This document shows positions 35,211-44,141 of a stretch of 64,000 bases of DNA, in pieces. Position numbers and translations under genes: made by a program. The notes beneath the pieces are model-generated. The model was not told the origin of the DNA. It saw only the letters and a list, made by a program, of their open reading frames with translations, and did not search any database. Position 1 is the first letter of the stretch, and the number at the start of each line of letters is the position of its first letter. Origin of the DNA: Pseudanabaena frigida (GTDB lineage: Bacteria; Cyanobacteriota; Cyanobacteriia; Pseudanabaenales; Pseudanabaenaceae); contig QBML01000012.1 in assembly GCA_003242085.1 (NCBI GenBank), positions 62,001-126,000 on the forward strand, written 5' to 3'.

Positions 35211-35837
35211 ATGTCATATAACAATTACAAAAAGATTGATGAAGTACTTCGAGAATTTGATATTAGCTATGCTGAACACAACTTTGTGCAAATGTCAGAG
35301 ATCCAAGTTTCCGAATACTTTGAATCTGAGATCGAACTAACCTTGAGCGAAGGATTGTATAAAAGCTCAGAATCAGCGATCGGTGAAACATTAATCTATC
35401 CCGTCCTTAGAGAGATTTGGAAACTTTATAAAAAAGATTTGCAACTATGGAGTCATCAACCCCTTCATTATGACGATAACTACTTTGTAGTTCCAGATTA
35501 TTTAATTGCCAGGCGATCGCACATGGGCAATATCTTCTTAGATAAACCAAGCCTAATAATTACTGGTGTCAAACATGAAAACTTTGAAGAGGCATGGATT
35601 GATTGTATTTCCGATATGATGGCTGCGCGTAGAAGCAATCGCATATCAACTCATGAATCCACTTTTGCTCCAATTTTTGGAATTGTATCTAATGGCGTAA
35701 TTTGGGAATTTGGTATACTTGACACCAGCTACTTCATTAAGGAAGCTACTATATACACTATTCAAAATCTAAAACTCCTTTTATCTGCCATTGGGTATAT
35801 GTTTGAGCAGTCTAAATTAGTAGTTTCGCTATCATAA
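35211..35837 (+). CDS. PD-(D/E)XK nuclease-like protein between kdpC and kdpD
   Basis: A 208-aa protein of a widespread cyanobacterial family. The pattern ESAIGETLIYPVLREIWKLY, YFVVPDYLIARRSHMG, then a strand with KPSLIITGVKHENFEEAWID fits the core of restriction-endonuclease-like folds, where D in PDYL and an E-x-K pair are expected. Here the E position reads G (TGVK), so nuclease activity is doubtful. The end has FGIVSNGVIWEFGIL, also a family trait. It ends three bases before kdpD, so it is part of the kdp transcript. No role in K+ transport is known. Confidence 0.65.
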   Translation: MSYNNYKKIDEVLREFDISYAEHNFVQMSEIQVSEYFESEIELTLSEGLYKSSESAIGETLIYPVLREIWKLYKKDLQLWSHQPLHYDDNYFVVPDYLIARRSHMGNIFLDKPSLIITGVKHENFEEAWIDCISDMMAARRSNRISTHESTFAPIFGIVSNGVIWEFGILDTSYFIKEATIYTIQNLKLLLSAIGYMFEQSKLVVSLS

Positions 35838-35840
35838 AAA

Positions 35841-36944
35841 ATGATCAAAGCCCATCGTCGCGGCAAGCATAAAATATTTATTGGCATGAGTCCTGGTGTA
35901 GGCAAAACCTATCGGATGCTAGAAGAAGGACATCGACTGCGTTCTGAAGGGATTGATGTCGTGATTGGCTTATTAGAAACTCATAATCGTGCCGAGACTG
36001 CGGCAAAAGCACAAGGATTAGAACTAATTCCACGCCAACAAATTAGTTTGGAAGCAGTCACACTTACGGAAATGGATACGGAGGCTATCCTCAAGCGACA
36101 GCCACAATTAGCTCTAGTAGATGAATTAGCCCATACTAATGTCCCTAATGCAGAACGAGAAAAACGCTATCAGGATGTGGAAGTTCTCCTTGAAGCAGGA
36201 ATTGATGTCTATTCCACTGTGAATATCCAACATATCGAGAGTCTCAACGATACGGTAGCCAAAATTACGGGAGTCATTGTAAGAGAACGAATTCCCGATC
36301 GCGTTTTAGAAGCTGCCGATGAAATTGTAGTTGTCGATGTTACGCCTGAGACTCTTCAAGAAAGGTTACGTGACGGCAAAATCTATGCACCTGAAAAGAT
36401 CGATCAATCTCTCAATAACTTTTTTCAGCGTCGCCATTTGATTGCATTGCGCGAGTTAGCCCTGCGAGAAATAGCTGACAATATTGAAGGCGATCTAGAA
36501 GCTCACGATCGGTCAGACTCTTCCGCAAAGCTCGTTTGCAATATTCACGAACGGGTGTTAGTCTGCGTTTCCACCTATCCAAATTCGCTCCAATTGTTGC
36601 GAAGAGGAGCGAGAATCTCAGGATATATGCACGCTCAACTTTATGTTTTATTTGTGGACAATCCCGATCGCTTCTTGACCAAAGCCGAAAGCTTACATAT
36701 TGAAACCTGCGAGCGTCTCTGTAAAGAGTTTGAAGGTACTTTTATTCGGGTGCGCGATAGTCATGCTTTAGAGGCGATCGTGCAAACTGCACAGAACTAT
36801 CGGATTACACAGATTGTTATGGGTGAAAGTCAGAAGTCGCGCTGGCAAATTTTATTTAAGGGATCGCTAACCCAAAGGATTTTACGACTACTTAAAAATG
36901 TTGATATTCACATAATTTCTACCAGTAAACAATCTAATTTTTGA
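35841..36944 (+). CDS. kdpD: KdpD N-terminal sensor protein (no kinase domain)
   Basis: A 367-aa protein matching only the cytoplasmic N-terminal part of KdpD: RGKHKIFIGMSPGVGKTYRM (Walker-like), LLETHNR, LVDELAHTNVPNAEREKRYQ, YSTVNIQHIESLND, followed by a USP-like domain (ERVLVCVSTYPNSLQLLRRG, ITQIVMGESQKSRW). Membrane helices, HisKA and ATPase domains are absent and the stop is clean, so this is the short form known from Anabaena, not a truncation by frameshift. A partner kinase and a KdpE are not in the window. A palindromic element follows. Confidence 0.92.
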   Translation: MIKAHRRGKHKIFIGMSPGVGKTYRMLEEGHRLRSEGIDVVIGLLETHNRAETAAKAQGLELIPRQQISLEAVTLTEMDTEAILKRQPQLALVDELAHTNVPNAEREKRYQDVEVLLEAGIDVYSTVNIQHIESLNDTVAKITGVIVRERIPDRVLEAADEIVVVDVTPETLQERLRDGKIYAPEKIDQSLNNFFQRRHLIALRELALREIADNIEGDLEAHDRSDSSAKLVCNIHERVLVCVSTYPNSLQLLRRGARISGYMHAQLYVLFVDNPDRFLTKAESLHIETCERLCKEFEGTFIRVRDSHALEAIVQTAQNYRITQIVMGESQKSRWQILFKGSLTQRILRLLKNVDIHIISTSKQSNF

Positions 36945-36950
36945 TTTCTA

Positions 36951-37062
36951 TAGCAATGAAAGAGATAGCTAGGACAAATCAAAACCCAAATAAATATAGG
37001 TGGCGCTTCGCGCCGCCTGTATTTATTTGGGTTTTATGTCCTAAGCAAAACTTTCATTGCTA
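36951..37062. repeat. Family B MITE-like element, 112 bp
   Basis: Perfect 12-bp terminal inverted repeats TAGCAATGAAAG / CTTTCATTGCTA enclose a second, inner hairpin (36981-37006 with 37010-37035, loop TTC, G.T wobbles only). The outer TA on both sides could be a target duplication. An element of equal length is at 40239-40350. No coding capacity. Confidence 0.75.
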
Positions 37063-37065
37063 TGC

Positions 37066-37106
37066 AAAAAACTAGGAGTGTCGCTCTGCGACACTCCTAG
37101 TTTTTT
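37066..37106. terminator. Bidirectional terminator between kdpD and the P-type ATPase
   Basis: A perfect 19-bp stem, 37066-37084 with 37088-37106, around TCT, with six A residues on one side and six T residues on the other. It separates the convergent kdpD and ATPase genes and has the GC-TCT-GC apex. Confidence 0.8.
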
Positions 37107-37118
37107 GTTCTAATTTGC

Positions 37119-40055
37119 TTATGTGGAAACTGCTATACTCCGTCGTCGATTGCGAAGGAATAATTTACGAAGCTCTTCTGCACCAAGTAAAACTGGTGGG
37201 CAGATTAGGAGAAATGACCATTGCCATACTGTTAGTGGTGAAGTTGAGAAGACTTGCCGCAACTGAGTAACTTCAATTATTGATACGATCAAAACCCATT
37301 CTGTTGCAATTCCTAACCAGATGAAAGGATTGGAAAAGAATCCTAATCGAAAAATTGAAGTTCTTTCAGAGCGACAAGCAAAGACATTTCCATCTTGGCA
37401 AGCAACGATAATCGCTAAAGTCATCGTAGTGGCTTGAGCGTAAATGAAAGTAATCTCTGGATTAGCAGTACGAGAAAGAATTGTGGGCGCGATCGCTTGT
37501 AATGATGCAAAATCATACCCATAGCTTCGCCAAACCCAGAAGAAGCCAATCATCGCCAATGTTGCCTCGATTAATCCAAGAAAGCAATATGCCCGTAACA
37601 GCAAAGAGCGATCGAGTAATTGTTGTGATTTTGCGCGTGGCGGTAATTGCATCGTTCCTAACTCGGCACGCTCGGTTCCTAACGCTAGCGCAGGTAAAAT
37701 GTCAGTACCCAAATCAACGATCAGAATTTGCATGATGATCAGTGCAGGAGGGATCTTGAAGATCACCATCATAAGAAATGGTACGAGTTCGGCAACGTTA
37801 GACGCCAATATGTAGGTCATAAACTTACGAATATTTTGATATACCGATCTCCCTTGCTCGATCGCTACGACAATCGTGGCAAAGTTATCATCGGTCAGCA
37901 CGATATCGGCAGCTTCTCTTGCTACATCCGTTCCGTTCTGTCCCATCGCAATCCCAATATTTGCGGCGCGTAAAGCGGGAGCATCGTTCACTCCATCACC
38001 TGTGACAGCAACAATTTCACCGATATCTTTATAGGCTTGCACCAATCGCAATTTATGTTCGGGCGACATTCTCGCAAATACTAAACCAAAGCGATATTTC
38101 ACCACCTGTCGTAGTTGTGCATCTGAGAGATGCCCCATACTTTCGCCCGTAACTACGCGCACCTTGCCGCTAACTAATCCAATTTGACGAGCGATCGCCT
38201 CAGCAGTTAGTCCATAATCCCCCGTCACCATCGTCACCTTGATCCCTGCTTGGTGACATTGGGCTATTGCCTTTGGCACTTCTTCACGTGGTGGATCGAA
38301 CATGGCAACTAGCCCGATGAAAATCAGATCTTGCTCCAACTCTTGAGCCTTGAGATCGAGCAACTCCTGTCCTCCCTGACGCGCCGCCAAACCGAGCACC
38401 CGAAATCCTTGTCTTGCTAAATCATCATTAGCTTTAACGACTTCATCCCAATAGTCATGGGTTAGCTCCTGAGATTGACCATCGCACAAAATCAGGTGGC
38501 AATGTTTGAGCACTTCCAATGGTGCGCCTTTAGTAAAGGCAAGATTAGGAGAAGTACTAGACCATAGCTCTGAATCTTGCCAATTCAATACCACCGTCAT
38601 CATCAAGCGGCGAGAGTCAAAGGGAATTTCCCGCAAGCGTTGATACTGCTTTTGCAGATCTTCTAAATTCAGTTCTGCTTTTCCTGCCGCTACTAATAGT
38701 GCTGCCTCCGTGGGATCGCCAATTTCTTGCCAACGACTCGGCGCATTGAGATGCACCAATCGAGCATTAGAACAAAGTGCCGAACCAATCAACAGAACTT
38801 TGGCTTTCCAAGCAATTTCAGAATCAGAGGGAATATTCACCTTCCCATTGGTGGGATCGTAGCCTGCTCCCGTAACTTCAATCAAGGCTTTATTTAGATT
38901 GTCATTTAATGGATCGGGATTCGGATTCGTAGGATCTGGTTGATGGGGTAGCCATAGATAACGCACCGTCATTTCATTTTTGGTCAATGTGCCTGTTTTA
39001 TCCGTACAAATGACCGTTGTGGCACTCAGAGATTCCACGGCTGACAGCCGCCTTACTAGTGCATTCCGTCGTGCCATCCGTCGCACACCGATCGCTAATG
39101 ATAAGGTGACGGTTGGTAATAGTCCTTCTGGTACAAGGGCGACGATGATCCCGATCGCAAAAATGAAACTTTCTTTTACATCTATACCTACCAAAAAATA
39201 TGCCAGCAAAAAGATGATTACGCCCATACTGACGGCGATCGCGGTAATGATTCGCACTATCCGCGTCACTTGGATTTCTAAGGTACTCGGTTCGCGCTTC
39301 ACCACCGTAGTCAAATGCGCTACCCGCCCAAACTCAGTCTCTGCACCCGTCGAATAAACTACTGCCACACCTCTTCCTGCTGCCACAGTCGAACCAGCTA
39401 ATACGAGATTGGCAATTTCCGATGGATTTACCTTTTCTTGCATCGGTTGCTCGCCTTGCCGCAACATCGTTTTCCCCCCACGTACCGAAACCGCTTCGCG
39501 TAACCTCACAGGATAAGGACTTCGCGCTACAGGCAAAGATTCCCCCGTCATTACCGATACATCGAGATATAAACTCTCTGCTGATATCAAACGCGCATCT
39601 GCGGAAATGCGATCGCCTTCTTCCAATTGCATAACATCACCGCGCACCAGTTCTCTAGCAGGAATCTGCTTGAGTTCGCGATCGCGATAGACTTTCACTT
39701 GCATCGGTAAGACTTTTTTTAAAGCAGACAGAGCTTTTTCCGCTTGAAACTCCTGCCAAAAGCTAAAGATGGCATTAATCCAGACTACTGACCAGACTGC
39801 CCAGCCAAGTTCGGGTGTTCGCGAAATAAAGGCAAGAATCCCTGCGACCCAAAGCAATAGAGCCATGAAGTGAGTTAGTTGATCGGCAAACCTCAGCCAC
39901 AATGGACGATGAGCGGGTTCAGGCAATTCATTTGCGCCAAACTTCTCTAATCGAGCTTGTGCCTCGTCCTGCGATAATCCGTCAGCAGCAGTACCTAAAG
40001 ACTCATAAACCTCTTCAAAGGATAACGCCCATAGTGGCTGGTGAAGTGATGCCAT
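37119..40055 (-). CDS. P2-type cation-transporting ATPase (Na+/K+-like group)
   Basis: A 978-aa P-type ATPase: cation-ATPase N-terminal domain (WALSFEEVYESLGT), TGES at 170-173, PEGLLPT in M4 (309-315), the phosphorylation site DKTGT (352-356), and TGDGVNDAPAL in the hinge. The M6 signature LIVDLGTDILPALALGTE resembles Na+/K+-ATPase-type pumps (DLGTD) more than SERCA-type Ca2+ pumps (NLVTD). The ion cannot be proven from sequence; Na+ or Ca2+ export is plausible. It ends convergently with the kdp operon. The 310-base region upstream (40056-40365) holds a MITE-like element and no gene. Confidence 0.88.
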   Translation of the reverse strand: MASLHQPLWALSFEEVYESLGTAADGLSQDEAQARLEKFGANELPEPAHRPLWLRFADQLTHFMALLLWVAGILAFISRTPELGWAVWSVVWINAIFSFWQEFQAEKALSALKKVLPMQVKVYRDRELKQIPARELVRGDVMQLEEGDRISADARLISAESLYLDVSVMTGESLPVARSPYPVRLREAVSVRGGKTMLRQGEQPMQEKVNPSEIANLVLAGSTVAAGRGVAVVYSTGAETEFGRVAHLTTVVKREPSTLEIQVTRIVRIITAIAVSMGVIIFLLAYFLVGIDVKESFIFAIGIIVALVPEGLLPTVTLSLAIGVRRMARRNALVRRLSAVESLSATTVICTDKTGTLTKNEMTVRYLWLPHQPDPTNPNPDPLNDNLNKALIEVTGAGYDPTNGKVNIPSDSEIAWKAKVLLIGSALCSNARLVHLNAPSRWQEIGDPTEAALLVAAGKAELNLEDLQKQYQRLREIPFDSRRLMMTVVLNWQDSELWSSTSPNLAFTKGAPLEVLKHCHLILCDGQSQELTHDYWDEVVKANDDLARQGFRVLGLAARQGGQELLDLKAQELEQDLIFIGLVAMFDPPREEVPKAIAQCHQAGIKVTMVTGDYGLTAEAIARQIGLVSGKVRVVTGESMGHLSDAQLRQVVKYRFGLVFARMSPEHKLRLVQAYKDIGEIVAVTGDGVNDAPALRAANIGIAMGQNGTDVAREAADIVLTDDNFATIVVAIEQGRSVYQNIRKFMTYILASNVAELVPFLMMVIFKIPPALIIMQILIVDLGTDILPALALGTERAELGTMQLPPRAKSQQLLDRSLLLRAYCFLGLIEATLAMIGFFWVWRSYGYDFASLQAIAPTILSRTANPEITFIYAQATTMTLAIIVACQDGNVFACRSERTSIFRLGFFSNPFIWLGIATEWVLIVSIIEVTQLRQVFSTSPLTVWQWSFLLICPPVLLGAEELRKLFLRNRRRSIAVST

Positions 40056-40238
40056 GATCGTCTACTCCTCAGATTTTTTACATTACAAAAATCTATTCAG
40101 ACTAAAACTATCACCAGACGCTTTACCGAAATCTTAAAACTACTAAGGGAGTTTTTACATCGCCTAGGCGATCATAACTTGACTTAATAGTAATTCTAAA
40201 TCACTTGAGAGAGGCTTCGTCTCCCCTCAGCCAGCGTA

Positions 40239-40350
40239 TAGCAATGAAAGAAATAGCTAGGACAAAATCAAAACCCAAATAAATAGAGGCGATGCAAAGC
40301 ATCGCCTCTATTTATTTGGGTTTAATGTTCTAAGCAAAACTTGCGTTGCT
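40239..40350. repeat. Family B MITE-like element, second copy
   Basis: It is 112 bp long, like the copy at 36951. The left end TAGCAATGAAAG is identical; the right end has two or three changes. The inner hairpin 40271-40295 with 40299-40323 is perfect, but the sequence near the apex (GCGATGC-AAA-GCATCGC) differs on both arms from the other copy. Confidence 0.75.
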
Positions 40351-40365
40351 TTAGCCCATTGTTGT

Positions 40366-40602
40366 TTAGAAAACCTGTTCGATTTCATCAATTTCAGGAA
40401 TTTCTTCCTTCAATTTACGTTCAATACCCATTCTCAAAGTCATTGCTGAACTAGGGCAAGAGCCACAAGCTCCTTGTAAACGCAATCTAACAACTGGCCC
40501 TTCAATTTCAACTAGTTCCACATTGCCACCATCAGACATTAGGTAGGGACGCAACTCGTCCAAAACATTCTCTACATTTTCTGTTGTAAGAGTCAAACTC
40601 AT
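40366..40602 (-). CDS. nfu: NifU-like iron-sulfur scaffold protein (Nfu)
   Basis: A 78-aa protein that is only the NifU C-terminal domain: [40 protein letters not shown] with the cluster-binding CxxC, then [20 protein letters not shown]. Cyanobacterial and plastid Nfu of this size are homodimers that carry [4Fe-4S] or [2Fe-2S] clusters to photosystem I and other targets. It lies 81 bases downstream of sufR on the same strand, next to the suf genes, fitting its role. Confidence 0.93.
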   Translation of the reverse strand: MSLTLTTENVENVLDELRPYLMSDGGNVELVEIEGPVVRLRLQGACGSCPSSAMTLRMGIERKLKEEIPEIDEIEQVF

Positions 40603-40649
40603 ATCTTTTCCTTTATTTATCTACAAGACTACTAATTATCTATGCTAGC

Positions 40650-40694
40650 AGAATAATTGAGAGCTAACGCGAAGCGTTAGTTCTCAATTATTCT
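40650..40694 (-). terminator. sufR 3' hairpin
   Basis: AGAATAATTGAGAGCTAACGC at 40650-40670 pairs with 40674-40694 (one mismatch) around GAA. The right arm encodes the last codons and stop of sufR on the minus strand. Apex GC-GAA-GC. Confidence 0.55.
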
Positions 40695-41394
40695 GAATCA
40701 AATATCCACAACGATGCTCACCGTCAACCATCCAATGTGTCCGCTCCACAGGACAATCTAGCACTGTGGCAAACATTTCTAATTCATGTCCACACACACT
40801 TGGAAATGATTCGGCAACATGGGCGATCGCACAGTTATATTCCGTAAAGATAAAACTTTGATTTTCTTTATCTGTCCCATCCACAGGAAACCACTCCGTT
40901 ACATAACCCTCAGCCCGACGAATTTCTGCTAATTTTTCTAATCGTTGCCTGAGCGAACCAATACCAAGCTGCGATTTATAATGCTGAGACTTGCGCTGCC
41001 ATTGCTTATGCAATACCTCAGCTACTTGCTCTTTGCCTAATGTATCGATTAGCGTATCTAAAAAATTTACAGCAAATTGGTTATAACTATCGGGAAAGCG
41101 ATCGCGTCCCGCTACCGTCAACGCATACACAAATTGAGGTCTCCCCATACCTACCTGCTCAGCCGTGTGATAAATCAGCCCTTCAGTTTCAAGATCCTTT
41201 AAATGCTTACGAATCGCTTGAGGACTAATATCAAGCCTTTCTGCTAAATCTTGGGCTGTCACTTCGCCACGCTTTAGCAAATGCTGCAAGATATCTTGCT
41301 TAGTGTCATGTTTGGATTCATGCTTCGCATCGACTTTAATATCTAGCTTTAAGTCTGGCGTAATCATCTCAGTAACGCCGATGGGAGTTTTCAT
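40684..41394 (-). CDS. sufR: Iron-sulfur cluster-sensing repressor SufR
   Basis: SufR represses the suf operon when it carries an Fe-S cluster. The 236-aa protein has a winged-helix N-terminus (DILQHLLKRGEVTAQDLAER, LDISPQAIRKHLKDLETEGL, GMGRPQFVYALT) and the C-terminal cysteine region: Cys in EYNCAIA, SVCGHELEMF, VLDCPVER and HRCGYLIQNN. The cluster ligands are present. It is divergent from sufB, with an exact CAAC-N6-GTTG site in the gap. A 30-residue Lys/Asp-rich N-terminal leader precedes the DNA-binding part and varies within the family. Confidence 0.95.
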   Translation of the reverse strand: MKTPIGVTEMITPDLKLDIKVDAKHESKHDTKQDILQHLLKRGEVTAQDLAERLDISPQAIRKHLKDLETEGLIYHTAEQVGMGRPQFVYALTVAGRDRFPDSYNQFAVNFLDTLIDTLGKEQVAEVLHKQWQRKSQHYKSQLGIGSLRQRLEKLAEIRRAEGYVTEWFPVDGTDKENQSFIFTEYNCAIAHVAESFPSVCGHELEMFATVLDCPVERTHWMVDGEHRCGYLIQNN

Positions 41395-41450
41395 GGAATT
41401 AGCTCCTGATGGCAGTAGACTTTGCTCAAGTTGAGAAAAAATGACTTTGA

Positions 41451-41464
41451 CAACTTGTATGTTG
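41451..41464. promoter_or_regulatory. SufR operator in the sufR-sufB gap
   Basis: CAACTTGTATGTTG is an exact match to CAAC-N6-GTTG, the inverted repeat described for SufR binding in Synechocystis. It overlaps a candidate sufB promoter (TTGACA at 41447-41452, TAACCT near 41471), so binding would block RNA polymerase. A weaker repeat, AACAAGTAAGTTGTT, is at about 41491-41505. Confidence 0.75.
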
Positions 41465-41578
41465 TTAATGTAACCTACAATTAGTAAAGAAACAAGTAAG
41501 TTGTTTTAATAATATTTTCTTCATCAATGTCATTAAGTGCCATTGATCGAGCCTTATCTATCAGGAGCCTTAACTGAC

Positions 41579-43015
41579 ATGACTGCAACGGTTCAAGCAC
41601 TTGTCAACCAACCATACAAATACGGATTTGTTACGTCTATTGAGTCGGACACTATTCCTCGCGGTCTCAGCGAAGATGTTGTCCGCATGATTTCGGCTAA
41701 GAAAAACGAGCCCGAATACATGCTGGAATTCCGCCTCAAAGCGTATCGCCAATGGTTAAAAATGCAAGAACCAACATGGGCACATGTCGAATATCCTGCG
41801 ATCGATTATCAAGATATCGTTTACTATTCTGCTCCCAAGCAGTCAAAGAAGAAGGCAAGTCTTGATGAGGTCGATCCCGAACTACTCGATACCTTTGAGA
41901 AATTGGGCATTTCCCTATCGGAGCAAAAGCGCCTTGCTAACGTTGCTGTAGATGCCATCTTTGACAGCGTTTCTGTAGCGACTACATTTAAAAAAGATTT
42001 AGCAAAAGTCGGCGTAATTTTCTGCTCGATATCGGAAGCGATGCATGAATATCCCGAACTAATCAAAAAGTATTTAGGTAGTGTTGTCCCAATCGCTGAT
42101 AACTATTACTCAGCCCTAAATGCGGCTGTCTTCAGCGATGGTTCCTTCGTTTACATTCCTAAAGGTGTGAAATGTCCGATGGACTTGTCCACTTATTTCC
42201 GCATTAACAATGGCGATTCAGGACAGTTCGAGCGCACCTTAATCGTTGCTGAGGAAGGTAGCTATGTTAGTTATCTCGAAGGTTGCACCGCACCGATGTT
42301 TGATACCAATCAACTGCACGCCGCAGTTGTGGAATTAGTTGCTCTAGAAGATGCTGAAATCAAATATTCCACCGTACAAAATTGGTACGCTGGCGATAAA
42401 AACGGCAAGGGTGGCATCTATAACTTCGTAACCAAGCGTGGCTTATGTCAGGGTAAAAACTCAAAAATTTCTTGGACTCAAGTAGAAACAGGTTCCGCAA
42501 TTACTTGGAAGTATCCTAGCTGCGTCCTCATCGGTGAAAATTCTGTTGGTGAGTTCTACTCTGTAGCGCTTACAAACAACAAGCAACAAGCCGATACAGG
42601 CTCTAAAATGGTGCATATTGGCAAAAACACCCGCAGCAAAATCGTTTCTAAGGGTATCTCCGCAGGTGGTTCGCAGAATAGCTATCGCGGACTAGTCAAG
42701 ATTTCACCAAAGGCAGAAGGTGCGAGAAACTATTCTCAATGTGACTCAATGCTGATCGGTGATTGCTCACAGGCAAATACTTTTCCCTATATCCAAGTCC
42801 AAAATAATACGGCAAGGGTCGAGCATGAAGCATCAACTTCTAAAATTGGCGAAGAACAACTCTTCTACTTCCAACAACGCGGTATTGCGGTTGAAGATGC
42901 AGTTTCCATGATCATTAGCGGCTTCTGTAAAGAAGTATTTAATGCTTTGCCAATGGAATTTGCAGTTGAGGCAGATAAGCTCTTGGCTTTGAAGTTGGAG
43001 AATAGTGTGGGTTAA
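41579..43015 (+). CDS. sufB: Fe-S cluster assembly protein SufB
   Basis: SufB is the scaffold on which SufBCD builds Fe-S clusters. The protein of 478 aa starts [20 protein letters not shown], a normal cyanobacterial N-terminus; an upstream GTG at 41537 gives a longer reading that is not supported. Key segments are [37 protein letters not shown] and the late [40 protein letters not shown]. The conserved cysteine and the histidine/glutamate regions are present. It is the first gene of sufBCD under the SufR operator. Confidence 0.96.
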   Translation: MTATVQALVNQPYKYGFVTSIESDTIPRGLSEDVVRMISAKKNEPEYMLEFRLKAYRQWLKMQEPTWAHVEYPAIDYQDIVYYSAPKQSKKKASLDEVDPELLDTFEKLGISLSEQKRLANVAVDAIFDSVSVATTFKKDLAKVGVIFCSISEAMHEYPELIKKYLGSVVPIADNYYSALNAAVFSDGSFVYIPKGVKCPMDLSTYFRINNGDSGQFERTLIVAEEGSYVSYLEGCTAPMFDTNQLHAAVVELVALEDAEIKYSTVQNWYAGDKNGKGGIYNFVTKRGLCQGKNSKISWTQVETGSAITWKYPSCVLIGENSVGEFYSVALTNNKQQADTGSKMVHIGKNTRSKIVSKGISAGGSQNSYRGLVKISPKAEGARNYSQCDSMLIGDCSQANTFPYIQVQNNTARVEHEASTSKIGEEQLFYFQQRGIAVEDAVSMIISGFCKEVFNALPMEFAVEADKLLALKLENSVG

Positions 43016-43045
43016 AATAAAGTTGACGCAGAGTCAACTTTATTT
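43015..43045 (+). other. Hairpin after sufB
   Basis: AAATAAAGTTGAC at 43015-43027 pairs exactly with GTCAACTTTATTT at 43033-43045, loop GCAGA. It begins with the sufB stop region. It may reduce read-through to sufC or stabilise the sufB end. Confidence 0.55.
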
Positions 43046-43060
43046 GTGTATTACAGAATT

Positions 43061-43295
43061 ATGGAAGAACTCATAGAACTGCGATCGCTAATTCAGAAAG
43101 GAGATACACAGTGTGCTCTGTTGCCGAAGCGATCGCGAACTTAGAGAAATCCTCGAAGATGCATATGATCGCCCTTTAGACAATGCTCGACTAGAAGCTT
43201 TTGGTGGTGCTTATGATGCGATCGCCCTTGGCAAAATGGTGAATCAAAATGCAATACTCGATGAGGCTACGCAAATGCTAAATAGTTCTCTTTAG
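43061..43295 (+). pseudogene. Frameshifted small gene between sufB and sufC
   Basis: An ATG at 43061 opens MEELIELRSLIQKGDTQCALLP and stops at 43144. The next frame continues with SDRELREILEDAYDRPLDNA and LEAFGGAYDAIALGKMVNQN up to 43295. The two pieces read as one protein of about 78 aa if one shift near a CGATCGC at about 43127 is allowed. No family is recognised. It separates sufB and sufC, which normally sit closer. It could instead be a real short ORF starting at GTG 43113. Confidence 0.4.
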
Positions 43296-43358
43296 TGATT
43301 ACGTATCTACATCGATCTAAAAGCATTACAATTTAAGTTAACTGTTAAGAAAAAAGAA

Positions 43359-44141
43359 ATGATTGTCGAAAATAGTGAAGTAATTTTATCAGTCAAAGAT
43401 TTGACTGCGGAAGTTGATGGAGTCCAGATTCTCAAAGGACTAAATTTAGAAATAAAGGCTGGTGAAGTCCATGCAATCATGGGACCAAATGGATCTGGTA
43501 AAAGTACTTTCTCGAAAGTCCTAGCAGGACATCCCGCTTATACCGTAACTGGTGGTGAGATTTGGTATAAGGGGGGAAATCTATTAGATTTAGCACCTGA
43601 AGTTAGATCTAGAGAAGGGATATTTTTAGCTTTCCAATATCCTCTAGAAATTCCAGGGGTGACTAATTCTGATTTCTTGCGATTGTCCTATAACAACTTG
43701 CGGAAGCATAAGGGTTTAGAAGAATTAGATCTTATTGATTTTAATGACTTTATCCAAGAGAAGCTAGAAATCGTAGAGATGAATCCTTCATTTTTAAGCC
43801 GTAGTGTCAATGAAGGTTTTTCGGGCGGTGAAAAGAAGCGTAATGAGATTTTGCAAATGGCAATTCTCGATCCGACTTTGGCGATTCTTGATGAGACTGA
43901 TTCGGGCTTAGATATTGATGCTTTACGAATTGTAGCTGGCGGCGTAAACAAACTCTCAACTCCCGCCAACTCTTCGTTGGTAATTACTCACTATCAGCGC
44001 TTGCTAAATTACATCATCCCTGACTTTATCCATGTAATGGAAAATGGCAAGATTATCCTTACAGGTGGCAAGGACTTGGCTTTAGAACTTGAAGAAAAAG
44101 GCTATGACTGGCTTAAAGAAGAAGAGGCGGTGTTGGCATAA
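43359..44141 (+). CDS. sufC: Fe-S cluster assembly ATPase SufC
   Basis: SufC is the ABC-type ATPase of the SufBCD complex. The 260-aa protein has Walker [18 protein letters not shown]-loop [13 protein letters not shown], signature [20 protein letters not shown], Walker [17 protein letters not shown] and the H-loop VITHYQRLL. All match. It overlaps sufD by one base (TAATG), so the two are translated together. Confidence 0.96.
   Translation: MIVENSEVILSVKDLTAEVDGVQILKGLNLEIKAGEVHAIMGPNGSGKSTFSKVLAGHPAYTVTGGEIWYKGGNLLDLAPEVRSREGIFLAFQYPLEIPGVTNSDFLRLSYNNLRKHKGLEELDLIDFNDFIQEKLEIVEMNPSFLSRSVNEGFSGGEKKRNEILQMAILDPTLAILDETDSGLDIDALRIVAGGVNKLSTPANSSLVITHYQRLLNYIIPDFIHVMENGKIILTGGKDLALELEEKGYDWLKEEEAVLA

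Noticed and set aside
35841-36944. kdpD truncated by mutation
   Set aside because: The short form with a clean stop after the USP-like domain is the known cyanobacterial version, so it is not treated as a broken gene.
36951-37062. Full insertion sequence
   Set aside because: The element has terminal repeats but only 112 bases and no transposase; only a non-autonomous element can be claimed.
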